Source: CANJIV01 sp046330225
GTDB lineage: Bacteria; Actinomycetota; Thermoleophilia; Solirubrobacterales; Solirubrobacteraceae
Assembly: GCA_046330225.1 (NCBI GenBank)
Contig: JAXLTD010000004.1
Coordinates: 339,523 to 403,522 of the forward strand
DNA length: 64,000 nt
Direction of reading: 5' to 3'
The notes under the pieces were generated by a model, which made no database searches, had not been told where the DNA came from, and saw nothing but the letters and a program-made list of their open reading frames with translations. This document shows positions 49,451 through 57,700 of this stretch, in pieces (within the stretch, counting starts at the first letter, position 1; the number at the start of each line of letters is the position of its first letter). A program made the position numbers and the translations under genes.

Positions 49451-50776
49451 TCAGCCGATTTCCGGCGCGACCGGCGAGTGGCCGCGCGAGGCCCGCTCGG
49501 CGGCCTCCCGGAGCTCGTCGCGGAAGTCCGGATGGGCGATCTCGGCGAGCGCGAGGCCCCGCTGGTGCACGGTCTTGGCCTCGAGCTCGGCGGCCCCGAA
49601 CTCCGTGACGACGACGTCGACCTGGTGGCGCGGAACCGTGACGACGGCGCCCGGGCCGAACCAGGGCACGATCCGCGAGACGGTTCGCTCGCCGATGCTG
49701 GCGGTGGACGGCAGGCACAGCAGGGATCGGGAGCCGAGCGTCAGGCCGGGCCCGGAGGCGAAGTCCTCCGCGCCGCCGATCCCGGAGTACTGGGCGCCGC
49801 TGATCGTGTCGGCCACGACCTGGCCGTGCACGTCGATCGCCAGGCCGCCGTTGATCGTCACCATGTCGCGATTGCGGGCGATGACCTCGGGTGAGTTCAC
49901 GATGTCGACGGGCAGGAACGCCACCTCGGCGCAGCCGTCCAGCCAGGCGTAGAGGTCGGGGCTGCCCATCGCGAACGTGGCGACCGACACGCCGTCGAAG
50001 AGGCCCTTGCGGTTCGTGACCTTCCCCTCCTGGTGCAGGCGCATGAGGCCGTCGGTGAACATCTCGCCGTGGACGCCGTAGTCGCCGCCGTCCGCGCTGG
50101 CCAGGTGGGACGCAATCGCCGACGGGATCGCCCCGATGCCGGTCTGCAGCGTGCAGCCGTCGTGGATGAACTCCAGGGCGTGGCCGGCGATTGCCTCGTC
50201 GATCGGGCCCGGCTGGAACGCGGGCAGCGGCAGCGGCTCGGCGTCGCTGCGCACGAGGAGGTCGATCTCGTCCACGTGGACCGCGTGCGGGTGCTCCGGG
50301 GGGAGGCCGCGCGTGTGCGGGAACCCCGATGCGGCCTCGACGACCAGCAGCCGGTCCGGGTCGGCGCCGGCGCGGTGCAGTTCCGGGATCGTCCCGCCGG
50401 CATGCAGGGAGAGGCTGCACCAGCCGTCCGCATCCGGCGGGGACGCGGCGGTGGCCATCACCCGCGGGGCGCTCTGCTGAAGCAGCGGCTCGAGCCGGCG
50501 GAAGTCCGCGGGCGCCATCCCGATGTTGGCGCCGGTGTCGCGCAGCGCGCGCTCGAAGGGGCCGAAGAATCCGGACAGGTAGTGCACGCCGGGCCGCGAG
50601 AAGAGCTCGGTTCCCACCACGAGCAGCGCCCCGACCACCCGCAGCTCGGTCCAATCCTCGCGGCCGCCGAGGGCCTGGAGGAAGGCGGGCGGCTGCCCCG
50701 GCCCGAGCGGCAGCCCGAGCGTGTCGTCGGGCCGCAGGCGCGCGGCGGCGTCGGCGGGGGTCAGCTCCTCGGCCAC
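49451..50776 (-). CDS. Acetyl-CoA hydrolase/4-hydroxybutyrate CoA-transferase-like
   Basis: Protein of 441 residues of the CoA-transferase family I (Cat1-type). Characteristic: GGREDWTELRVVGALLVVG, GFFGPFERA, LVVEAASGFPHT, LQTGIGAIPSAIASHL, and YGVHGEMFTDGLM with catalytic Glu238; late block ALAEIAHPDFRDELREAAER. It moves CoA between acyl groups (for example acetyl-CoA and succinate or butyrate). Start GTG 50776, 9 bases after a TAGGCT box. It is 203 bases from the DUF4349 gene; a coding-like fragment lies between. Confidence 0.87.
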   Translation of the reverse strand: MAEELTPADAAARLRPDDTLGLPLGPGQPPAFLQALGGREDWTELRVVGALLVVGTELFSRPGVHYLSGFFGPFERALRDTGANIGMAPADFRRLEPLLQQSAPRVMATAASPPDADGWCSLSLHAGGTIPELHRAGADPDRLLVVEAASGFPHTRGLPPEHPHAVHVDEIDLLVRSDAEPLPLPAFQPGPIDEAIAGHALEFIHDGCTLQTGIGAIPSAIASHLASADGGDYGVHGEMFTDGLMRLHQEGKVTNRKGLFDGVSVATFAMGSPDLYAWLDGCAEVAFLPVDIVNSPEVIARNRDMVTINGGLAIDVHGQVVADTISGAQYSGIGGAEDFASGPGLTLGSRSLLCLPSTASIGERTVSRIVPWFGPGAVVTVPRHQVDVVVTEFGAAELEAKTVHQRGLALAEIAHPDFRDELREAAERASRGHSPVAPEIG

Positions 50777-50795
50777 GGTCCGGCGAGCCTACCGG

Positions 50796-50960
50796 GGTGC
50801 CGTACGGCTGCGCGGCTGGAACTGCCGCTGGCTGTCCGTCGACACCGTGCCGCCGGCGCCCGCGGTCGTCCCCGCCACCCGCAGCCCCGCCGCCGGCGTG
50901 TACGTCGCCACCGACGCGGTGCGGCGCGACGCGGCGCGGGCCGGCGTCCCCGCCGGTTCA
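50796..50960 (+). pseudogene. Orphan coding-like fragment, plus strand
   Basis: Between the CoA-transferase and DUF4349 genes one plus-strand frame has about 50 codons in a row with G or C in position 3 (about 50808-50957) and a normal amino-acid mix (RGWNCRWLSVDTV, GVYVATDAVRRDAARAG). It has no proper start (nearest ATG is inside the CoA-transferase) and loses the bias before 50970. It looks like a gene remnant truncated at both ends. No family recognised. Confidence 0.4.
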
Positions 50961-50979
50961 TCGCCGGCTCAAGCCTTGC

Positions 50980-52146
50980 TCACGCTCCGGCGAGCGCCCG
51001 GTGCCGCCGGCGCCGGCGCAGCGCGCGGGCGCCGGCGTAGCCGAGCCCCGCCAGCGCGGCGAGCGGCAGCCCGATCGCCAGCACGAGCAGGAGGACGCCG
51101 GCGGCGTAGCGCAGGATGCCGGCGGCGTCGTGCAGCGCGTCCTTTGGCGTCCAGGGGCCGCCGGCCCCGCCGGCCTCGCGGCGCGCCTCGAGCGTCAGCG
51201 ACACCGCGCTGTAGTTCGCCCGCTGGGCGAGCTGGCGCAGCTCTGACCGGGCCGCGGCGATCTCCTGGCCCGCGACGCGAAGACGGGCCTTGATGCTGGC
51301 GGTCTCGTTGGCCGTATCGGCCTTGGCGAGCGCCCGCAGGAGGGCCTGGCGTTCGGCGCGGGCTTCCTGGAGGCGGTCCCGCGGCGCGACGAAGGACGAG
51401 GTGATGTCGAGGCTGGACTGCGTGCGCGTGCGCACGGTGCCCAGCTCGGAGAGACGGGCGAGCGTCGCCTCGAGGCGGGCCGCCGGGATGCGGAGGTCGA
51501 ACGTCGCGCCGGCGGCGCCGCTGGCACCGTCGGCCACCGTCGAGCTCGCCACGATCCCGCCTGCCGCGTCGGTGATCCGCATGACGTCGGCGGCGGCGGC
51601 GTCGATCCGGGAGCGGGGGACCCCGAGCGCGAGGGTCGCGCGCCGCTCGACCCGGCGGGTGCGCTCCTGCGGGGCGCTGTCGGTCGGGCCGGGCTCGGGC
51701 GGCACGACGCCCTGGGCGGGGGCCGCCGCAGTGGATCCGCCGCCGCCAGCCGATTTGGCCTCGTCCTGCACGGCCCCCTGGCCGAACGTGGCCGGCTCGG
51801 TCGGGCGTGCCGCGTCGCGCCCGCCGCCAGCGAGGACGGCGGCGCCGACACCGAGCGCGAGCAGCGAGGCGGCGGCGATGCCGAGCGCCGGGGCGGGGAT
51901 CGCCCGCCAGCGCGGCCGGGCCGGCCCGGCGGCGGCCGCCGCTGGCTTGGCAGCGGCTGGCGCGAAGGCGCGGGACGCCTGGGCGTCGAGGGCCGCTGTG
52001 AAGGCGGGCGTCGGCTGCGGCCGCACCGCACGCGCGTCAGCCACGAGCGCGGCAAGCTCGGGGTCGGCCCCCGGCGCACCGGCCAGGGCAGCCTCGAGGG
52101 CGTCGAGCTCGCGGAGGATCTCCGGGGCGGGGTCACGGCGTCGCAT
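50980..52146 (-). CDS. DUF4349 membrane protein, probable anti-sigma partner
   Basis: Protein of 388 residues. The first 75 residues are a soluble helical part (RELDALEAALAG, LAALVADARAVRPQPTPAFTAALD), a membrane helix is about 82-108, and the exported part holds the DUF4349 block: ALGVPRSRIDAAAADVMRITDAAGGIVASS, FDLRIPAARLEATLARLSELGTV, then a coiled coil (RLQEARAERQALLRALAKA). A second membrane helix lies at about 345-370, and a basic tail ends in the cytoplasm. It overlaps the sigma gene by 14 bases, the usual arrangement of ECF factor and membrane anti-sigma. Inhibition is inferred. Confidence 0.84.
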   Translation of the reverse strand: MRRRDPAPEILRELDALEAALAGAPGADPELAALVADARAVRPQPTPAFTAALDAQASRAFAPAAAKPAAAAAGPARPRWRAIPAPALGIAAASLLALGVGAAVLAGGGRDAARPTEPATFGQGAVQDEAKSAGGGGSTAAAPAQGVVPPEPGPTDSAPQERTRRVERRATLALGVPRSRIDAAAADVMRITDAAGGIVASSTVADGASGAAGATFDLRIPAARLEATLARLSELGTVRTRTQSSLDITSSFVAPRDRLQEARAERQALLRALAKADTANETASIKARLRVAGQEIAAARSELRQLAQRANYSAVSLTLEARREAGGAGGPWTPKDALHDAAGILRYAAGVLLLVLAIGLPLAALAGLGYAGARALRRRRRHRALAGA

Positions 52147-52669
52147 GGCAGGCCTTCCTCAGTCGGGTGACGGCACGGTGCAGCCGGGTGCCGGCGTTGG
52201 CCTCGCTGATGCCGAGCACGCGGGCGAGCTCGGCGTTCGTGAGGCCGGCGTAGAACTTCAGGGCGACGAGCTCACGGTCGCGGGCGTCGAGCCGGGCCAG
52301 CCCGGCCCGCACCGTCGCCCGGCGCGCCGCGTCGTCGGCCGCGTCCGGAGCCGAGACTGCCTCCGCGTCCTCCGGATCGGCGGCCAGCGCCGCGGTGCGT
52401 CGGCGGCGGCGCAGCTCGTCCAGCGCGGCGTTGCGGGCGATCCCGAAAAGCCAGGCGCGAGGAGAGCCCCGCCGAGGCCGGTAGGTGGTGCGTCGCCGAA
52501 AGGCACGCTCGAAGGCCGCGGCCGTGGCGTCCTCGGCGGCGGCGGGATCGCGCAGCAGCGTCGCGACGTAGGCGTAGATGTCGTCGCGGCACTCGCGGTA
52601 CAGCGCCTCGACGTCGAGTGCCGCCGCCGTGCGGCCGGCCGGGAGGGACATGGTGAGAGCCTCGCTCAT
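52133..52669 (-). CDS. ECF-type RNA polymerase sigma factor
   Basis: Protein of 178 residues. Region 2: LYRECRDDIYAYVATLLRDPAAAEDATAAAFERAF with the ECF -10 recognition helix and PRAWLFGIARNAALDELRR; region 4: LARLDARDRELVALKFYAGLTNAELARVLGISEANAGTRLHRAVTRLRK. Directs transcription of a stress regulon; with a membrane partner encoded next, it would be freed by an outside signal. Start ATG 52669 or ATG 52651 (SLPAGRT). The longer frame from 52744 lacks sigma features. The stop of this gene lies inside the start of the DUF4349 gene. Confidence 0.88.
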   Translation of the reverse strand: MSEALTMSLPAGRTAAALDVEALYRECRDDIYAYVATLLRDPAAAEDATAAAFERAFRRRTTYRPRRGSPRAWLFGIARNAALDELRRRRRTAALAADPEDAEAVSAPDAADDAARRATVRAGLARLDARDRELVALKFYAGLTNAELARVLGISEANAGTRLHRAVTRLRKACHATP

Positions 52670-52816
52670 GCGGGTACTACGGCGCAGGCGGGGTTTCATC
52701 ACAGGCCAGGAAGCGGGAGCGCCGAGGCCGGAGTTCACCGCCACGACCGCGGAGTTCTCCGGTTTCGGCGGGCGGACCTCGCGAGCGGCGGTGCCGCGGT
52801 GCCGCGTCGCCGGCAG

Positions 52817-53569
52817 CTAGGGCGCGTCGAACAGGCGCGGGTCGTTGCTGATCACGCCGGTCACGCCCATCGCCTCGAGGCGGCGTATGGTCGCCGCGTC
52901 GTCGACGGTCCACACGTACAGCTCGCCGCCGGCCCGCCCGATCGCCGACACGAGCCGCGGCGTGACGAGCAGGAAGTGGGACATGATCGCGTCGATGCGC
53001 CCGCCGGCGATCGCGCGGTGCGCGCGGAACGGCAGCGTCGCGCGGTACCCCAGCAGGATGGCGGCGGCCGGCACCCGCGTGAGCGGGCTGGCCAGGTAGT
53101 CCTTCGAGGCCTTCGGGACGCTCCAGCCGACGCGCAGCTTCGGCTCCAGCGCCCGCACGCGCCGCAGGCTCTCCACGTACTGGGTCGAGACGAGCGCCCG
53201 CCCGACGAGGCCGTGCTCGCGCAGGGCGGCGACGACGCGGTCCTCGTAGCCCGGGAGCTTGAGGTCGACGTCCAGCTCGACCTCGGCGAAGGCGTCCTGG
53301 GCGAAGTGCGCGAGGCCCTCGTCCAGGGTCGGGGCCGTGCCCGCGGCCGCGGCGCCGTAGTCGTGGGCGAGGATGAGCGGGGTGGTCGCGTAGTCGCCCT
53401 TGTACTCGCGCGGGAGCACGTCGAACTCGATCATGTGGCAGCCGTGCGCCAGCGCCGCGTCGAAGCTCGCGAGCGTGTTGCCGGGCGCGATGTGATCGGC
53501 GCCCTTGTGGCCGACGCGGCGCAGGCCGCTGCGCTGCGCTCCTTCGGGCTGGGGGGCTACCGCTGGCAT
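52817..53569 (-). CDS. Glycerophosphodiester phosphodiesterase-like
   Basis: Protein of 250 residues. GDPD TIM barrel: GHKGADHIAPGNTLASFDAALAHGCHMIEFDV carries the His and metal Glu/Asp, PLILAHD the second His, EVELDVDLKLPG the last acidic/Lys pair. Splits glycerophosphodiesters to glycerol-3-phosphate and alcohol. The usual PENT reads PGNT here, so the first Glu is missing; activity is uncertain. No signal peptide. ATG 53569 overlaps the nei stop by 13 bases; GTG 53578 is possible. The operon direction is lhr, yciI, nei, gdpd. Confidence 0.84.
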   Translation of the reverse strand: MPAVAPQPEGAQRSGLRRVGHKGADHIAPGNTLASFDAALAHGCHMIEFDVLPREYKGDYATTPLILAHDYGAAAAGTAPTLDEGLAHFAQDAFAEVELDVDLKLPGYEDRVVAALREHGLVGRALVSTQYVESLRRVRALEPKLRVGWSVPKASKDYLASPLTRVPAAAILLGYRATLPFRAHRAIAGGRIDAIMSHFLLVTPRLVSAIGRAGGELYVWTVDDAATIRRLEAMGVTGVISNDPRLFDAP

Positions 53570-54336
53570 CCTGGGCACCAGTATGCGGTGCGCACGTCGT
53601 CGCCGAGTCCGCGGGCCTCGATGCGCTCGCCGCAGCGCGGGCACGGGCGCCCGGCGCGGTTGTACACGCGATCTGCCCGCACCCGGCGGCCGTCCCGGGC
53701 CGAGCGCTGCATCCGCGGGCGCACAGCGGCCACCGCGGCCAGCGCCTCCTCGTCGCTCACCTCGCGGCTGCGCCGGTGCGGGTCGATGCCCGCCTCCCAG
53801 CACGCCTCTGCGCGCCAGATGTTCCCGATGCCGGCGACGGTGCGCTGATCCAGCAGCGCGTCGCCGAACGGGCGGAGCGGGTCGTCCTCGCGCAGCCGCC
53901 GCAGGAACCGCTCGCCGTCGAACTCCGGCTCGGCGAGCACGTCGGGCCCGAGGCCGGCCAGGCGCTGGTCGAACCGGGTCCGGGAGTCGGTCATGAGCTC
54001 GAGCACCGGGCCGTCGAACTCGACGACCTCGTGCGTCGGCGTGCGCAGCACCAGCCAGGCCCGCCGCGGGGAGCGCCGCCAGGGCCGGCCGCGCTCGTGC
54101 ACGGCCCAGGCGCCGGTCATGCGCAGGTGCGAGTGCACCGTGAGGCCGCCGTCGAAGCGCAGGAACAGGTGCTTGCCGTGCGTCTCGACCGCGCGGATCG
54201 CGCGTCCGGCCAGCCGCTGCGGCCACCGGTCCCGCGCGTGGCGGCGCTGCGGCGTGAGGATCGCTTCCGGCACGGCACCGACGAGCACCGGCTGCATGCG
54301 GTTCGCGGCGTAGCGGATCGTGTCGCCCTCGGGCAC
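53557..54336 (-). CDS. nei2: Endonuclease VIII-like DNA glycosylase (Nei2/Fpg family)
   Basis: Protein of 259 residues. The start MPEGDT with catalytic Pro2 and Glu3, the central helix-two-turn-helix (DQRTVAGIGNIWRAEACWEAGIDP), and a C-terminal zinc finger (CPRCG ... CPGCQ, about 234-257) are diagnostic. Removes oxidised pyrimidines. GTG start, TACCCT ends 7 bases upstream. In mycobacteria lhr and nei are neighbours; the same pairing occurs here with a YciI gene between them. It is 31 bases after that gene. Confidence 0.92.
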   Translation of the reverse strand: MPEGDTIRYAANRMQPVLVGAVPEAILTPQRRHARDRWPQRLAGRAIRAVETHGKHLFLRFDGGLTVHSHLRMTGAWAVHERGRPWRRSPRRAWLVLRTPTHEVVEFDGPVLELMTDSRTRFDQRLAGLGPDVLAEPEFDGERFLRRLREDDPLRPFGDALLDQRTVAGIGNIWRAEACWEAGIDPHRRSREVSDEEALAAVAAVRPRMQRSARDGRRVRADRVYNRAGRPCPRCGERIEARGLGDDVRTAYWCPGCQR

Positions 54337-54343
54337 GGCCCGA

Positions 54344-54349
54344 AGGGTA
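54344..54349 (-). promoter_or_regulatory. -10 box of nei2 (leaderless)
   Basis: TACCCT on the minus strand, ending 7 bases before GTG 54336. Suggests nei2 can be transcribed apart from lhr. Confidence 0.4.
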
Positions 54350-54367
54350 CGGGCGGCGGGCCGGGAG

Positions 54368-54655
54368 CTACTGCCCGAGGGCGTCGAGCCCGGGCGCGAC
54401 GTAGGCCGGGGCGACCGCCGTGACCTCGTACTCGGCCACGCCGGCGCGCACGTATGGGTCGCCGGCCAGGCGCGCGCGCATCTCGTCAGCGGTCAGCCCG
54501 GTGACGAGGATGACCGCGCCCGTGGGCGGATCCTGGCGGCCGAACGCGGCCACGTGGCCGGCGTCGACGAGCGTCTGGAGCCACGCGAGGTGCGCCTCCC
54601 GGTGGGGCTGGACGGCGTCGAGCGGGACGGTGTAGGTCGAGGTGACGACGAGCAC
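54368..54655 (-). CDS. YciI-family protein
   Basis: Protein of 95 residues, ferredoxin-like fold. VTSTYTVPLDAVQPHREAHLAWLQTLVDAGHVAAFGRQDP and LAGDPYVRAGVAEYEVTAVAP are the YCII blocks, with the conserved His in PHREAHLAW and the Asp in GDPYV. Possible dehydrochlorinase-like or regulatory function; exact role unknown. GTG start with a TAGCCT box 6 bases upstream. Between nei2 and lhr. Confidence 0.85.
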   Translation of the reverse strand: MLVVTSTYTVPLDAVQPHREAHLAWLQTLVDAGHVAAFGRQDPPTGAVILVTGLTADEMRARLAGDPYVRAGVAEYEVTAVAPAYVAPGLDALGQ

Positions 54656-54661
54656 AGCGTG

Positions 54662-54667
54662 AGGCTA
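54662..54667 (-). promoter_or_regulatory. -10 box of the YciI gene (leaderless)
   Basis: TAGCCT on the minus strand, exactly 6 bases before GTG 54655. Confidence 0.45.
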
Positions 54668-54708
54668 GCGCGCGGTGGTGCCTGGTCGCGGCCGGATCAC
54701 GGTGCCGC

Positions 54709-57700
54709 TCAGGCGCTCAGCGTCAGCTTCCGCGGCCCCTGGCGGAAGCCCGCCTCGATCAAGGCCGGCTCGAGCGCCGAGCCGACGACCGGCTGCCCGT
54801 CGACCTTCTCGAGCGCCACCTTCTTCAGGCGGCCGGCCTGCACGTGGGCGGCGAGGGCGCCGAGCGCCCGTGCGATGCGCGGGTCATCCGCCGCGACGAG
54901 CGTCTGCAGGCTCCGGCCGCCCCGCTCGAGATAGAGAACCGGCTCGCCGCCCTGGAGAACGACGGCGGCCCCGGCGGCCCGGGCGGGCCGCTTGCGCCCG
55001 TCGTCCTCGCCGCGCCGAGGCCAGGGCAGCGCGGCGCCGTAGGGCTGGGCCGGGTCCGTCGCCGCAAGCACGACCGGCTCCTCGTGGTCGTCGCCGCGCT
55101 GCGCCCGCAGGCGCTCGACGGCACCGGGCAGGGCGAACTGCGCGCCGCCGAGGCCCTCGACGAAGTAGCCGCGCCGCGCGACGCCCAAGGTCTCCAGGGT
55201 GCTGAGCGAGTCGTAGAGGCCGGAGAAGCCGCCCGGCACGCCCTCGGCGAGCACCTGCTCGCGGGTGACGATGCCGTAGCGCTCGAGCAGGAGCTCCGCG
55301 TGGGCGCGGCGCCGCGCGCCGGGGTCGGCCGCGTCGCGGAAGAGGCCGGCCGTCAGCGACCAGCGGCCCTGCACCTGGGCCGAGGCGCCGCTGCGCCGAG
55401 AGGCAAAGCGCCGGCCACCGGATCGGCGGGCCCGCTCGCGCTGGGCGCGGGCGAGTGTCAGGCGCGGGGCGCGAAGGGGGGCGAAGGCGTCGTTCGTGAC
55501 CTCGCCGGCCCACACGAGATCCCACAGCGCCTCCTGCAGCTCCTCGGGAGCCAGCGCCGCGTCGGCCAGCAGGTCGGTGAAGAAGGCGGCGCCGCGCCCC
55601 AGCCGCTCGCGCAGGACGTCGTGGGCGGGCCCGGCGGGCGGCTCGCCCTTGGCGGGCGGCGGCCCGAGCAGGCCGGCGTCCTCCCGGAACAGGAGCGCGA
55701 CCCGCCCGGTCGAGCGCCCCAGCGCGCCCGCGCCGACCCAGACGAGCTCGCCGCTGGCGCAGAGCTGGTCCATCCACGCCGGCGAGTAGGCGCCGACTCG
55801 CCGCGGCAGGACGTCCTGCTCCCAGACGGCCGCAGGCAGCGCCAGGCCTTGCAGGGGCACGAGCTGCTCGCGCAGCCGGTCCACGCCGGCGCCGCCCGGG
55901 GGATGGCGGTCGACCCCCTGCCAGCTGGGCAGGAAGCGGGCGAGCGTGCGCTGCTCGGCCGGCTCGATCTCCTTTCGGAGCACGGCGAGGGAGGCGCGCC
56001 GCAGCCGCCGCAGCACCTCGGGGTCGCACCACTCGCGCTCGGTCCCGCCCGGGCGCAGCTCGCCGCGGACGACGGTGCCGTCGCGCTCGAGCTCGGCCAG
56101 CGCCGCCGACGGGTCGGCCCCGTACCGGTCGCGCAGCTCGGCGGTCGTGAACGGGCCGTGGGTCTGCACGTAGCGCCGCACGACGCGCGTGAGCGCATCG
56201 GGCACGGGCTCGAGGAACGCCTCCGGCAGCCCGCCCGGCGGAACGGCAGCGAACGCGTCCCGATACAGGCCGGCGTCCTGCGCCGCGATCCAGCGCGGCT
56301 CGCCGCGCAGCCGGATCGTCACCGCCCGGCGCTCACGCGCGAGCCGCTCCAGCGCTGCCGCGGCGTCGATGCCGGCGAGCATCCGGGCCTGGGCCTCGTC
56401 GGCCGTGAGGTCGCCGAGGCGGCGCAGCACGTCGTGCAGCGCGTCGGCGTTGCCGGCGCGCGTGCGGTCCGAGCGGTGCTGGAGGTCGTCCTCCACCTGC
56501 TCGAGTGCCGCCGGGTCGATCAGGTCGCGCAGCTCCTCCTGCCCGAGCAGCTCGCGGAGGAGGTCGCGGTCCAGCGACAGCGCTGCAGCGCGCCGCTCGG
56601 CGTTCGGCGTGTCGCCCTCGTACATGTACGTGGCCACGTAGTCGAAAAGCAGCGAGGAGGCGAACGGCGACGCCGTCGGCGTCTCGACCTCCACGAGCGA
56701 GAGCTCGCGCCGGTGCAGGCCGCGCAGGAGCTCCTGAAGGCCCGGCAGGTCCAGGACGTCGCGCAGGCACTCCCGGTAGGTCTCGAGGATCACCGGGAAC
56801 TGCCCGTAGCGGCGCGCGACCTCCAGGAGCGTCTGGGCCTTGAGGCGCTGCTGCCACAGCGGGGTGCGCTTGCCCGGATAGGCCCGCGGGATGAGGAGCG
56901 AGCGGGCGGCGTTCTCGCGGAAGCGGGCTCCGAACAGCGCCGACCCGCCCAGCTCGGCGACGACGCGGTCCTCGATCTCATCGGGATCGAGCAGGACGAG
57001 GTCCGCGCCCGGCGGCTCGTCGGCGTCGGGGAGGTGGACGATGATCCCGTCGTCGGACCAGATCGCATCGGACTCGAGCCCGAGCTCGTCGCGGATCCGC
57101 GCGGCAAGCGCGAGGCCCCAGGCCGCATGGACGCGGCCGCCGTAGGGCGAGAGCACGCACACGCGCCAGTCGCCGATCTCGTCGCGGAACCGCTCGATCA
57201 CGATCGTGCGGTCGCTCGGGATCACGCGCGTGGCGGCCTGCTGCTCGCCGAGGAAGTCCAGGAGGTTGCGGGCCGCGAGGGCGTCGAGGTCGTAGTCGCG
57301 CATGAGCGTCTCGGCGGTCTGGTCGACGGCCCATCGGGCGAACGCGCCGATCGCCTCCCCGAGCTCCTTGGGCCGCCCGACGCCGTCGCCACGCCAGAAG
57401 GGGACGGCGCCCGGCACGCCGGGCGCGGGGCTCACGACGACGCGGTCGCGCCCGATCTCCTCGATCCGCCACGAGGAGGCGCCGAGTAGGAACGTCTGGC
57501 CGGGGCGGGCCTCGTAGACCATCTCCTCGTCGAGTTCGCCCACGCGCCGCCCGTCCGGCAGCACGACGGCGAAGAGTCCCCGATCGGGGATCGTGCCGGC
57601 GTTGGTCACCGCGAGCTGGCGCGCGCCCGGGCGGGGGCGGATCGACTGGCCGACGCGGTCCCAGATGATCCGGGGCCGCAGGTCGCCGAACTCGGATGAC

